NCBI GenBank assembly: GCA_964397305.1
Contig: CAYNIP010000001.1
Location: forward strand, 124,001-188,000
Length of the DNA stretch: 64,000 bases
Source of the DNA: JAAUTY01 sp964397305
GTDB taxonomy: Bacteria > Cyanobacteriota > Cyanobacteriia > Cyanobacteriales > Spirulinaceae
Reading direction: 5' to 3'
Shown: positions 1-8,318 of the stretch, piece by piece
Numbering within the stretch: position 1 is the first letter of the stretch
Layout of the letters: every line of letters begins with the position of its first letter
The notes under the pieces: model-generated
What the model was told of the DNA's origin: nothing
Seen by the model: only the letters and a program-made list of their open reading frames with translations
Database searches by the model: none
Position numbers and translations under genes: made by a program

Positions 1-581
1 GCCTTGACGATCTCAGCCGTTTCCATGAGCCCCAAGGCCATGACATTCACGAGGGGATTGTCCCCATAGGCCGGATCGAAGTAGACCTCACCGCCGACCG
101 TGGGCACGCCGACACAGTTGCCGTAGTGGGCAATGCCAGCGACGACGCCACTAAACAGCCGCCGGGTGCGGGCCTCCGCCAGGGAACCAAAGCGCAGGGA
201 GTTGAGCAGGGCGATGGGCCGCGCCCCCATGGTGAAGATGTCGCGGAGAATGCCACCGACCCCCGTGGCGGCTCCCTGAAAGGGCTCGATCGCCGACGGG
301 TGGTTGTGGGATTCAATCTTGAAGGCGAGGTGCAGGCCGTCGCCCAGATCAACGACGCCAGCATTCTCGCCGGGGCCGACGAGGATGCGATCGCCGGTTG
401 TGGGAAATTGCTTCAGCAGCGGCCGGGAGTTCTTATAACAACAGTGCTCGCTCCACATGACGCCAAACATCCCCAACTCAGCACGGTTGGGATGCCGGCC
501 CAGGCGCTGGACAATTTCGGCATACTCGTCGGGTTTCAGACCTTCAGCAGCGATCTCGGCGGCGGAAAAAGGAGCGGACAT
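1..581 (-). CDS. purL: Phosphoribosylformylglycinamidine synthase subunit PurL (5' part)
   Basis: Large subunit of FGAM synthase, which makes formylglycinamidine ribonucleotide from FGAR, ATP and glutamine-derived ammonia in purine synthesis (cytosol). Only the first 193 codons lie in the window; the gene runs off the left edge. The ATG at 581 starts a protein with SEHCCYKNSR at about residues 44-53 and ESHNHPSAIEPFQGAATG at about 90-107, both PurL ATP/metal-binding signatures, then TMGARPIALLNSLRFG. The absence of an N-terminal extension fits the small-PurL type that works with PurQ and PurS. Neither partner is in view. Assignment is firm; the only limit is truncation by the window. Confidence 0.95.
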   Translation of the reverse strand, partial: MSAPFSAAEIAAEGLKPDEYAEIVQRLGRHPNRAELGMFGVMWSEHCCYKNSRPLLKQFPTTGDRILVGPGENAGVVDLGDGLHLAFKIESHNHPSAIEPFQGAATGVGGILRDIFTMGARPIALLNSLRFGSLAEARTRRLFSGVVAGIAHYGNCVGVPTVGGEVYFDPAYGDNPLVNVMALGLMETAEIVK

Positions 582-751
582 GGCTCAGCAGGGCGGGATT
601 ACTTCTCGATCCTAGGGCATCCTGTGGGCAGATCGCGACCGGAATCGCTGCCAGGCCCAGGGTGGGATCTAGAGGGCCCTGGGCCTACTACCGGGGGTGT
701 TGGTGTAGCTTGCTGCTCCGCAGGAACGTATCACCGTCAACAGGAGCCCAG

Positions 752-1075
752 AGTCCCGGGTGAACGAAATTTTGCGCGGGATGTTGGTACTCCTTCGCTC
801 AGCCCTCCCCCTAAATCCCACTCCTCAACTTAAGGGACTTCTAGCTCCCCTTCTCCCAGCTTTGGGAGAAGGGGCCGGGGGATGAGGGCCCGGTAACGCT
901 TCTCCCAACTTTGGGAGCAGGGGCCGGGGGATGAGGGCCCGGTAACGCTTCTCCCAGCCTTGGGAGAAGGCCCTGTAAAAAGCCTTGTAGATAGCAAAAC
1001 AGTACTGGCTTCTAGCTCCCCTTCTCCCAGCCTTGGGAGAAGGGGCCGGGGGATGAGGGCCCGGTAACGCTGAAG
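752..1075. repeat. Compound block of family A dispersed repeats
   Basis: The spacer 582-1210 holds no gene I can support. From 752 it carries a leader (around gggtgaacgaaattttgcgc) and then four copies or part-copies of a palindromic unit built on cttctccca..ttgggagaag, at about 840-885, 898-945, 950-970 and 1016-1062. Three are followed by ccgggggatgagggc, and the sequence gcccggtaacgct recurs between units. The leader plus first unit recurs in opposite orientation at about 14730-14855. Other single copies lie at 18957-19010, 55985-56062 and 60430-60513. Each unit can fold into a stem-loop. Confidence 0.8.
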
Positions 1076-1210
1076 AGGGCGACCCTCTGCTCCTGGAACC
1101 AGTGCTCAAAATTCAGGGAAGCCGCGCTTTTTTTCGTCCACCCCCAGAGTCCCAAGCCGCAACTCTCAGCGATCGCCCGCTCGCGCCCCCCAGGATGGCG
1201 ATCGCCAATC

Positions 1211-3370
1211 CTAGGGACAGGACGCCGTACTCACGAGCCCTCCCGTGGTCACAGGAAAGAAAGGTACTGCGCCGCCGAGCGCCGTGAGGGTGTTGGTAGC
1301 CTGGGTGGTCGGGAACGTGGGCCCCGTATCCACAATCCGCAGCGTACTGCCATTAGCCTCGTTAAAACGCAGCGGGTTAGCCGTAGCATCACGGGTGATC
1401 AAGGTGTTGCCAGACACCGTAGCGCAGAGGTTAGCCGGTAGATCGGTGAACAGGTACAGCCCATGCGCATTTCCCCCAGTCGTCGAGACTGTGTTCCCGG
1501 AGATCACCGCATTCGAGACCGTCGTGTTCCCAGAGGCCGAGAGCGTGATCCCCCCACCATCGCTGTTGATCTGGTTGTTAGCGATCGTCACACTTGTAAG
1601 ACGGCTCGTGCCCTGCATGAAGATCCGTAAGCCTTCCGCAAACAAGCCCCTGGTAGTCACAGTATTACCCGAGAGCGTGGCATTCCCCAAGGTTCCCCCA
1701 TTGATTTGAGCATAGAAACCGTGGGCATTCGCGCCCGTGGTCGTTATCTGATTGCCCGAAACCGTCGCATTGCTTAGCGTACTATTACCAAGGACCGAGA
1801 CTCGGATACCATCAGAAGTATTTCCGGTAGTCGAGATCGCGTTGCCCGAAACCGTCGCATTGCCTAAACTAGCCTTGTTGCTGGCGCGAATGCTAATACC
1901 AAGTGCATTGTTGCCCGTCGTAGTAACGCGATTGTCGCGGATCGTGAAATTAGAAACATTATCGGCTGCAATACCCGCAACATTATTGCCCGTAGCGCGC
2001 ACATCAAAGCCGGAGAGCAGGGCATTATTGCCCATCACCACCAGGGTCTGGACGCCCCCGGGTGTTGTCGTGACCGGCGCGCCGTTGACCAGAGGGAACT
2101 GACCGCTGCCAGACAGTGGGAGCTGTTGTCGGCCAAACTCGCGCGTGTCGAGAAACTGGAGTGGTCCCGTCGAGAGCACCTGCACATTGTTGGGAACCAG
2201 GAAACCAGGCAAGCCAGGATTCGTGCCCGCTTGGACGTAGACGATGCCATTACTATCTGTCGGGACGCTGTTTAGCGCTGCTTGCAACGTGTTGAAGGGT
2301 GAGGCAAAACTGCCATCGGCACCGCCGCCGCCGAGGAGAACGTGGCTAAAGAACCAGGGCTGACCCGTGGCGGGGTTCGTGGCAATCACATCTCGGCGCT
2401 CCTGAGATACAACGATCGTCGGAGCCCGCTCTACCAAATCCCCAAACCGGGCCAAATTCGTCGGCGGCTGGGGACGGTCGTACTGCCGACCCCAGCTTGC
2501 CCCGACACTGAGGAGGAAATTGGTTCCAAATCGGTCATCGTGCTGCACCCCCAGGTTCAGGATCACGGCGCGGCTGGGGCGCACCTCCAGCCTCACTTTG
2601 CCACCCAGGGTTCCAGCCGTATCGGGCCCATCGTAGTAGTAGCCCCCCAGGTAAGCGCGCACTTGGCCTTCCTGGAGGAAGTCGAGAATTTTTGTCCCGC
2701 CCTCAAAATCGAAGCCCCCGAGGGAGGTATCGCGGCCTGTGGGCAACAGCAGGCGGTTGCCGGCGAAGCGGGGAGTACCGACAAGCTGAAGGCTGCCTTG
2801 ACGCTTGCCCGTCGGGAGATAGGCATTGAGCCGGAAATCCCAAGGGCCTAGGGTCTCAAATCCTAAGCCAACCTGGTGGAACATCACGGGATCGAGGTCC
2901 GTGTCCCGGAGGTCGTAGCTGAGGTAGCCACCAAAGCTGCGATCCAGGTCGGCGCGATAGCGGCGATAGCCCAGCAGCACTGTGCCGCCCACAAGACCGC
3001 CATTGTCCAGGTTGAAGCGCCCTTGGTTAAAGATCAGGTGCTGCTCCGGGACTTGCCAGAAGGGGGCCAGCCAATTGAGGTTGCCGAGACCGTCGTAACC
3101 GCCGCCGGAGCTTTGGTAGCCAGCGCCAAAGCGGGCTGTAACCTCGTAGGGAGTCTCGGCTTGGGCTGCCGGGGCCGGGGCTTGGGCTTGGAGCGTGAGC
3201 AAGGGCGATCGCGTTGGATAGAGAGGCTCCAACAGCCAGCCCGCTTCGGCTAGCGTGCGGGCGATCGCCCCGGAGGGCTCCTCAGCGCTAGCCGGCAAGG
3301 CCCCGCGCGTGAGCGAGCCGCAGACCACCAAGGCACTACAAACAATGCTCCACCAGACTAGTTTCGACAT
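1211..3370 (-). CDS. Predicted outer-membrane beta-barrel protein with right-handed beta-helix passenger
   Basis: A 719-residue secreted protein. Residues 1-29 look like a signal peptide ending ALPASA. Residues about 75-300 alternate polar and aromatic residues with many Gly/Tyr (RFGAGYQSSGGGYDGLGNL, GGTVLLGYRRYRADLD, GGYLSYDLRDTDL), as in a transmembrane beta-barrel of the inverse-autotransporter type. After about residue 345 comes a DUF1565/NosD-like start (GGGADGSFASPFNTLQAAL), then repeats of the form SGNxIxTTG(N)xAHGxxx to the end, typical of right-handed parallel beta-helices. The ATG at 3370 has AAGGAG about 8 nt upstream. I infer that the barrel anchors a C-terminal helix on the cell surface; adhesion or glycan binding are guesses. 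No operon partner: the downstream neighbour is the repeat block, the upstream one DUF6671. Confidence 0.7.
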   Translation of the reverse strand: MSKLVWWSIVCSALVVCGSLTRGALPASAEEPSGAIARTLAEAGWLLEPLYPTRSPLLTLQAQAPAPAAQAETPYEVTARFGAGYQSSGGGYDGLGNLNWLAPFWQVPEQHLIFNQGRFNLDNGGLVGGTVLLGYRRYRADLDRSFGGYLSYDLRDTDLDPVMFHQVGLGFETLGPWDFRLNAYLPTGKRQGSLQLVGTPRFAGNRLLLPTGRDTSLGGFDFEGGTKILDFLQEGQVRAYLGGYYYDGPDTAGTLGGKVRLEVRPSRAVILNLGVQHDDRFGTNFLLSVGASWGRQYDRPQPPTNLARFGDLVERAPTIVVSQERRDVIATNPATGQPWFFSHVLLGGGGADGSFASPFNTLQAALNSVPTDSNGIVYVQAGTNPGLPGFLVPNNVQVLSTGPLQFLDTREFGRQQLPLSGSGQFPLVNGAPVTTTPGGVQTLVVMGNNALLSGFDVRATGNNVAGIAADNVSNFTIRDNRVTTTGNNALGISIRASNKASLGNATVSGNAISTTGNTSDGIRVSVLGNSTLSNATVSGNQITTTGANAHGFYAQINGGTLGNATLSGNTVTTRGLFAEGLRIFMQGTSRLTSVTIANNQINSDGGGITLSASGNTTVSNAVISGNTVSTTGGNAHGLYLFTDLPANLCATVSGNTLITRDATANPLRFNEANGSTLRIVDTGPTFPTTQATNTLTALGGAVPFFPVTTGGLVSTASCP

Positions 3371-3792
3371 CCCCCGGTCTCCTTCCCTTGAGAGACGAAT
3401 GTTTGGTCAGCAAGGCAGCTCAAGCGAACCTAGATAGCCTTGCCGTGGGGAAAGCCGCTAGAACGCTCAAGTATGCGGTGATTTCGATGGATTCAAGCGC
3501 CAACCAGGCAACAATACGGGAAACTGCCACGGGGGCCGCTGCCATTGAGGTTATCGATGAATTAGACCCTAGTTTTGCCAGGTCGAAACCACTTATTAGC
3601 GATTTCTATCAAAGCTACCGCCACCAGACTCTATCGGCCGTGACTTGTATCCCTTGCTAGTACTAACCTCTAGGCGCGGAGGCAAGAAGGTTAGTGGCGC
3701 TAGATCCTGGCTCTTCATGAAGGCCGTGCCCTAAGTAGGATGTCCGTGCTGCTAGATCGCTGGAGCCAGGCCGAGATTAACACCGCCTAGCT
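3371..3792. other. Gene-free spacer
   Basis: 422 bases between two minus-strand genes. The part next to 3370 must hold the promoter and Shine-Dalgarno of the barrel/helix gene. A 90-codon plus-strand frame at 3388-3660 has no recognisable domain and no convincing start, and I do not call it. I see no strong hairpin or repeat-family copy here. Confidence 0.5.
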
Positions 3793-4644
3793 CTAGGGAT
3801 TGCAGCGAGGGCAGTAGGTCGGGTCCGCCGTTGTCCGACCCTCAGGATGAAGCTGGGGCTGTTGGTAGTGGCAGCGCCAGCAACCCCAGATCACCTCTCG
3901 GGTCAAGCTCGTGGGGGTTCCACACCAGGCACAGGGCAGCCCGGGCTGGCGATCGCGGCGGTCAAACCCAGGGCTGTCGCACTGGGGACAGGGGCGGCGG
4001 AGTTTGGCCACGAGGTCAGCTGTGGCTCGGGCGATCGCCTGCATCCGAGTGGGGTTGCAGTGGGCGCGCATATCCGTCTCGAGCCAGAGAGTGCCGGTAC
4101 GGGGGCTCAGGGCTTGAACCAAGGTGGTCAACGTCTGGCGGTCCTGGATACCTTTGTAGATTTCCCCGCCAGCCTCGGGGTCGGCCTGGGGCTTGAGGAC
4201 CAGCCCGTGGTCAGGAAACCCCACTCGTTCGGCAAAGGCTAGAGCTTCGTCCACATTGGCGATCGCCTGCTGGGCGTAGTTCGTCGCCGTCGTCAGCTCC
4301 AAGCCCCAGGCCTCAAATTGGTGGGCCGGGTCCAGCCAGAGCACCAATTCTTGATCCGAGGGCAGGAACGGATTGAGGGGATGGGGCCCAAAACTCCCCT
4401 CGCTGGCGATCGCCAAATCCGCCCCCGTGAGCGCCAGGGCGGCCTCCGCCTTGGTCCGGGCCGCCTCCCGTTGCGTGCCGGCCCGGGGGATCTCCCGCGT
4501 GAAGGTGCCGAAGCGATCGCTATCAAACTCCGGCGGCACCAGGACCTGAACCCCCAGGTCCGCGAGCAGCGGGGCAATCACCGTTTCTTTGCCGTGTTTA
4601 GTAGCGAGGACCGCCGTGCGTCCAGTAAACCAGGGATGCGACAT
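3793..4644 (-). CDS. DUF6671 family protein with C-terminal zinc ribbon
   Basis: 283 residues, function unknown. The N-terminal two-thirds match the pattern I know for DUF6671: ATKHGKE near residue 14, a DSDRFGTFTREIPRAG stretch near 40-56, then ASEGSFGPHPLNPF near 79-93. The conserved acidic, Gly and His residues suggest an enzyme-like pocket, but no reaction is known to me. The last 70 residues carry CPQC, CAWC, CWRC and CPRC pairs, a likely double zinc ribbon. The gene stands alone, facing away from ctaA. The start ATG at 4644 begins MSHPWFTGR; no better alternative is visible. Confidence 0.7.
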   Translation of the reverse strand: MSHPWFTGRTAVLATKHGKETVIAPLLADLGVQVLVPPEFDSDRFGTFTREIPRAGTQREAARTKAEAALALTGADLAIASEGSFGPHPLNPFLPSDQELVLWLDPAHQFEAWGLELTTATNYAQQAIANVDEALAFAERVGFPDHGLVLKPQADPEAGGEIYKGIQDRQTLTTLVQALSPRTGTLWLETDMRAHCNPTRMQAIARATADLVAKLRRPCPQCDSPGFDRRDRQPGLPCAWCGTPTSLTREVIWGCWRCHYQQPQLHPEGRTTADPTYCPRCNP

Positions 4645-4783
4645 GGCTCATCAAGGCTTGAGGGAGGGACTGGATTAGGGGGCGATTCCCCTTACAGAGT
4701 CTGATTCTCCAAGGTCAACCGGCCTAGAGCAAGACTCCACCCCTAGGGGGCTGACCCCGAGGCTAGGGCCAGGGCGGCTCCAG

Positions 4784-4807
4784 TATGAACTTTTATTATG
4801 AACTTTT
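4784..4807. promoter_or_regulatory. Paired direct repeat upstream of ctaA
   Basis: The sequence tatgaactttt occurs twice, at 4784-4794 and 4797-4807, a 13-nt period. It lies between the divergent DUF6671 and ctaA genes. Such spacing could be a binding site for a tandem-binding regulator or a simple local duplication; the sequence alone does not decide. Confidence 0.3.
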
Positions 4808-4940
4808 GTAAAGATCGACGCGGGCGCAATCTGAAGAATCTCTGAAACTCACGCGGGAGACCAAACAACCTCGTTACAGTGTTAAACAATTCTCTGCCTC
4901 GGTTCCTAACCGTAGCTGGGCTTGGCTTCTAGCCTGCCCT

Positions 4941-5032
4941 GGGTGCATCTCAAAGTCAGGCAAGTTTGCCCGCATCCTCCGGCCTCTGCTCCCAGGGAGG
5001 GCGAAGGGGAGTCTCCCAAGGGAGATGCACCC
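4941..5032. mobile_element. Family B MITE-like repeat, copy 1, with 8-bp target duplication
   Basis: A 92-bp element with ends gggtgcatctc and gagatgcaccc, an 11-bp perfect terminal inverted repeat. It is flanked by the direct repeat cctgccct (4933-4940 and 5033-5040), as expected for transposition with target duplication. It has no coding capacity. It ends about 55 bp before the ctaA start and so lies within the ctaA promoter/leader region. Confidence 0.7.
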
Positions 5033-5086
5033 CCTGCCCTGGGTCGTGAGTGTTGACTAAACAAAAGTTTTAGATTGATAGCCCCC

Positions 5087-6040
5087 ATGACCGATTCTGT
5101 CTTACCCCGTCCCGCTGACGCCGACCTGTCCCCCCAGGCCCAGGCGGTTCGGCCAGCGCGCCTGCGGGGGTTGGTTTGGAAGCTGGCGATCGCCACCTTC
5201 CTCCTCATGGCCGTTGGCAGCGCCACCCGCGTCATGAATGCCGGCCTCGCCTGCCCTGACTGGCCCCTCTGCTACGGCCAACTGGTTCCCACTCAGCAGA
5301 TGAACCTGCAAGTTTTCTTGGAGTGGTTCCACCGCCTGGATGCCATGCTGATCGGCCTCACCACCCTGGCCCTGGTGGGGCTGGCCTGGGGCTGGCGGCG
5401 ATCACTCCCCGGCTGGCTGCCCTGGGCTACCCTCCTGGCCCTCGCCCTGGTGCTCCTCCAGGGCCTCCTCGGCGGCCTCACCGTCACGGAAATGCTGCGC
5501 TTCGACCTCGTAACCGCCCACTTGGGCACGGCTCTCCTGTTCTTCTGCACGCTGCTCGTCATCGGCGTTGGCCTCAGCCCCTACCAAGGCATGGGCAGCG
5601 TCGGTAAGCTACCCTGGCTGGGGGGCAGTGCCGTCCTGGCGATCTACGGCCAGAGCTTGCTCGGAGCCCTCGTCGGTTCTCGCTGGGCCTTGCACCAGTG
5701 CCTGAACGCGGCTCAACTCTGCGCTGTGATGAATAGCCACCTCCTGGGAATCATCCCCGCAACCCTCCTGACCCTGGCCGTGCCCCTGCTGGCCTGGCGC
5801 ACTCCCGCCCTGCATCCGGCCCTTCGCACCTTGGCCAACTGGGCTGCCGCCTTGGTGGCCTTGCAACTGCTGCTGGGCTTTGCCACATTCCGCTTCCACC
5901 TGCAAGTCGAGCCGCTCACCGTCAGCCATCAGGCGATCGGTGCGGCGCTGTTGGGAGTGTTGACAGTATTCACCGCCTTGGCCTGGCGCGATCATCGCTC
6001 CGGGACGCTTCGCGATCGCGCCCTCCCTTTGCTCCCTTGA
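5087..6040 (+). CDS. ctaA: Heme A synthase (COX15/CtaA family)
   Basis: Converts heme O to heme A for cytochrome c oxidase; integral to the membrane. The 317-residue protein shows about eight hydrophobic segments and the family histidines in EWFHR (near 82), TAHLG, NSHLLG and SHQAIGA, plus the cysteine pairs ACPDWPLC (56/62) and CLNAAQLC of the periplasmic loops. I choose the ATG at 5087 over an in-frame TTG at 5075 because the TTG adds only four residues. It is followed at once by ctaB, whose reaction comes just before it in the pathway, so the two form a heme O/A operon. Confidence 0.93.
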   Translation: MTDSVLPRPADADLSPQAQAVRPARLRGLVWKLAIATFLLMAVGSATRVMNAGLACPDWPLCYGQLVPTQQMNLQVFLEWFHRLDAMLIGLTTLALVGLAWGWRRSLPGWLPWATLLALALVLLQGLLGGLTVTEMLRFDLVTAHLGTALLFFCTLLVIGVGLSPYQGMGSVGKLPWLGGSAVLAIYGQSLLGALVGSRWALHQCLNAAQLCAVMNSHLLGIIPATLLTLAVPLLAWRTPALHPALRTLANWAAALVALQLLLGFATFRFHLQVEPLTVSHQAIGAALLGVLTVFTALAWRDHRSGTLRDRALPLLP

Positions 6041-6054
6041 ACAGGATTTTCCCC

Positions 6055-7008
6055 ATGATCGACAGCAGTATCTCGCCGCGCCACACGACGTTCCTGGCCG
6101 TCGCCAGGAGTTATTACCAACTCACGAAGCCACGCATTATCCCGCTGCTGCTGATTACCACCGCCGCCGCCATGTGGCTGGCCGGCGAGGGCCGGGTTGA
6201 CCCGCTTCAGCTCTGCATCGTTCTCCTCGGCGGTACCCTAGCGGCTGCCTCGGCCCAGACCCTGAACTGCATCTACGACCAAGACATTGACTACGAAATG
6301 GTGCGGACGCGCCAGCGGCCTATTCCCTCCGGGCGGGTGCAGCCCCGCCATGCCCTGGTGTTTGCGCTCGTCCTCGCCACGCTCTCCTGCCTGCTATTCG
6401 TCCTCTTTGTGAACTGGTTGAGCGCCCTGCTGGCCCTCTCGGGCCTTGCCTTCTACATGGTGATCTACACTCACCTGCTCAAGCGCCACAGTAGCCAAAA
6501 CATCGTCATCGGCGGGGCAGCCGGGGCGATTCCCCCCCTGGTGGGCTGGGCGGCCATGACGGGAGAACTCAGTTGGGCCGCCTGGCTGCTGTTTGCGATC
6601 ATCTTTCTCTGGACACCGCCCCACTTCTGGGCCCTGGCGCTGATGATTCGCGATGACTATGCCCAGGTGAATGTGCCCATGCTGCCGGTGGTGGCGGGAG
6701 AAGCGGTGACGGGTCAGCAAATCCTGATCTATACCCTGATCGTGGTTCCCTGCACCTTCCTGCTGATCTATCCCCTGGGGGTCTCGGGGCTGGTCTATGG
6801 GGCGATCGCCGCGTTGCTGGGGGGCCTCTTCATCCAGAAGGCTTGGCAACTCTGCCAAAACCCCAGCGACAAGACCCTCGCCAAATCCACCTTCAAGTTC
6901 TCGATCCTTTATATGATGCTCCTCTGCGCCGGCATTGTGATCGACAGCCTACCCCTGACCCGCCAGCTTGTCGCCAGCCTGGGAGCTGGTCTGCCCTTTG
7001 GGGGCTAG
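6055..7008 (+). CDS. ctaB: Protoheme IX farnesyltransferase (heme O synthase)
   Basis: Transfers a farnesyl group to heme b to give heme O, the CtaA substrate. 317 residues, about nine membrane segments. The prenyltransferase Asp motif is NCIYDQDIDYEM (N71, D75, D79), followed by RTRQRPIPSGR; the second loop has FLWTPPHFWALAL and RDDYAQVNVPMLPVV. The ATG at 6055 is preceded by acagga about 8 nt upstream; a TTG at 6037 overlapping the ctaA stop is less likely. The final 31 codons and the downstream terminator are repeated nearly intact at 8319-8500. Confidence 0.95.
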   Translation: MIDSSISPRHTTFLAVARSYYQLTKPRIIPLLLITTAAAMWLAGEGRVDPLQLCIVLLGGTLAAASAQTLNCIYDQDIDYEMVRTRQRPIPSGRVQPRHALVFALVLATLSCLLFVLFVNWLSALLALSGLAFYMVIYTHLLKRHSSQNIVIGGAAGAIPPLVGWAAMTGELSWAAWLLFAIIFLWTPPHFWALALMIRDDYAQVNVPMLPVVAGEAVTGQQILIYTLIVVPCTFLLIYPLGVSGLVYGAIAALLGGLFIQKAWQLCQNPSDKTLAKSTFKFSILYMMLLCAGIVIDSLPLTRQLVASLGAGLPFGG

Positions 7009-7040
7009 CCCTTGACCCCGGCAAGCCGGCCGTGAAGCAA

Positions 7041-7070
7041 GGCAGAGAGGCGATCGCCTCTCTGCCTTTT
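7041..7070 (+). terminator. Rho-independent terminator of ctaAB
   Basis: A 26-nt perfect palindrome (7041-7066, stem ggcagagaggcga with its complement, centred on the HIP1 core) followed by TTTT at 7067-7070, 32 bp after the ctaB stop. It can form a 13-bp stem with almost no loop. Confidence 0.8.
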
Positions 7071-7236
7071 GGGGGGCTCCCTAAGCCTTCAGGCCTATCG
7101 CCTTTGCTGTAAGCACTTTAGTAGTGCCCCAACCGTAATGACTGACGCGACCGCAAGCAGCCGCTGTTTTTGGCCTTAACCCTCTATCGAGTTGTCTCAA
7201 AATCTCTTGAAACAACTCTATCAGTACAGCCGTTTT

Positions 7237-7336
7237 TAGCCTAGTGCAATACAGCTAAAGCCCCTCGCCCTCTGGGAGAAGGGTTCGGGGTGAGGGCTAC
7301 GTACTTTACTAGCAAGAAAAATGCTGCACTAGGCTA
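7237..7336. mobile_element. Family C MITE-like repeat, copy 1, overlapping the 3' end of the next gene
   Basis: A 100-bp element with perfect 12-bp terminal inverted repeats: tagcctagtgca (7237-7248) and its complement (7325-7336). The interior contains a family A-like palindrome (ccctcgccctctgggagaaggg). About 95 bp of the same sequence recurs at 58715-58814. The right end overlaps the last three codons and the stop codon of the minus-strand gene at 7329. Just left of it, about 7193-7215, lies a fragment resembling the right end of family D (gtctcaaaat..tgaaacaac). Confidence 0.7.
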
Positions 7337-8168
7337 GTCCGAGCGTTTCTTGCGCCTCAACCAGGGCATCGCGAAGAGCGTAGGCGGCGCGGCTGATTTC
7401 CCCACGAGCGACAACATCGACCTGGCTGTAAGGCGTCGTGGCTGCTCGGCCCGCTTGGCGATAGGGAGCAACGGTAGCCAGGCAATCTTCATAGGCCTTA
7501 TCGACAGCGTTGGCGATTTCCTCCGGCAGGTGCTGGGCAAAGGGTTGGTACTGGCTATAAATGCCCTGCCAGTTGGCGGCAAAGATCAAAATACTTTGAT
7601 CAGACCAGGTTTCTTCTTCACTCGATATTTTCTTAGCCGGTATTTCAGTGGCGAGGGTAATCATGCCATCCCAGTGCGAGGCAGCCGAGAAGTTGCTCGG
7701 ATCAGCTAATTTGGCGCCGAGAGATTCTATGCTGGCTTTGAGGTCGGGAACATAGCTGCGGGCGGTAGCCAGATCGCGATCACGAAAGATCAGCGCTTCA
7801 ATGCGATGAAAACTCTTGAACTCAGGATCAGCCTCACCAGCTTCAAACGCATAAGGGCGAGCATCAATGTTAGTGTCTTCCTCTTCAAAATCAGCAGCCA
7901 ACACCTCGATTTCCTCGTAGGGCGGGCGAGCGTTGATATAGGCAGCCTCAGCTTGGGCCTGATTGCCACTAGCCAAGGCGGCATCCAAGCTGTCAGTAAG
8001 GGCGATTTGCTGACTTGCTAGCTCACGAAAATATTGCAAGCCAGTCTCAAGTTCAGCCTGGTAGTCAGGCGATGAAGCTGGACTTTGGAGAGCACCAAGG
8101 TTTAGGCAGAGTGCCAGAGTAACGATACCAAAGCCGAAGCTTGCTAACCAGCGGAGCGTTCTCTTCAT
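7329..8168 (-). CDS. EfeO/imelysin-like (M75 family) secreted protein
   Basis: 279 residues with an N-terminal hydrophobic export signal (residues 6-28; a Cys at 21 lacks a good lipobox). The family mark is SFHRIEALIF (H121xxE124), equivalent to the HxxE metal-site motif of EfeO/EfeM and imelysin proteins. It is followed by WSDQSILIFAANWQGI, the family's second helix pair. EfeO proteins bind metal in the periplasm for ferrous iron uptake; here neither the EfeU permease nor EfeB is adjacent. The start ATG has GAAGG 7-11 nt upstream. The stop TAG and the last residues come from the family C repeat, so the natural C-terminus may have been altered. Confidence 0.75.
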   Translation of the reverse strand: MKRTLRWLASFGFGIVTLALCLNLGALQSPASSPDYQAELETGLQYFRELASQQIALTDSLDAALASGNQAQAEAAYINARPPYEEIEVLAADFEEEDTNIDARPYAFEAGEADPEFKSFHRIEALIFRDRDLATARSYVPDLKASIESLGAKLADPSNFSAASHWDGMITLATEIPAKKISSEEETWSDQSILIFAANWQGIYSQYQPFAQHLPEEIANAVDKAYEDCLATVAPYRQAGRAATTPYSQVDVVARGEISRAAYALRDALVEAQETLGLA

Positions 8169-8318
8169 GGAAGCCTTCTAAGGAATTATTCTCAACTAAT
8201 TCAAGATAACATCATTTCCCCAGCTCCGCGCGTGGATACAGAATTACCGAAGCGCGGTGGTTTGCTGCCGCCGTCTCTGGTTACGTAAACTATTGCCTCA
8301 GAGCGGTCTTGTATTTTG

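Noticed and set aside
126..833. 235-codon plus-strand frame
   Set aside because: It is antisense to purL and the following spacer; purL motifs on the minus strand are unambiguous.
752..1075. Possible CRISPR array
   Set aside because: Units are palindromic mobile-type repeats with unequal, partly shared spacers; no cas genes and no regular repeat-spacer length.
3388..3660. 90-codon plus-strand frame after the barrel/helix gene
   Set aside because: No domain, no ribosome site, ordinary-looking spacer sequence; not supported as a gene.
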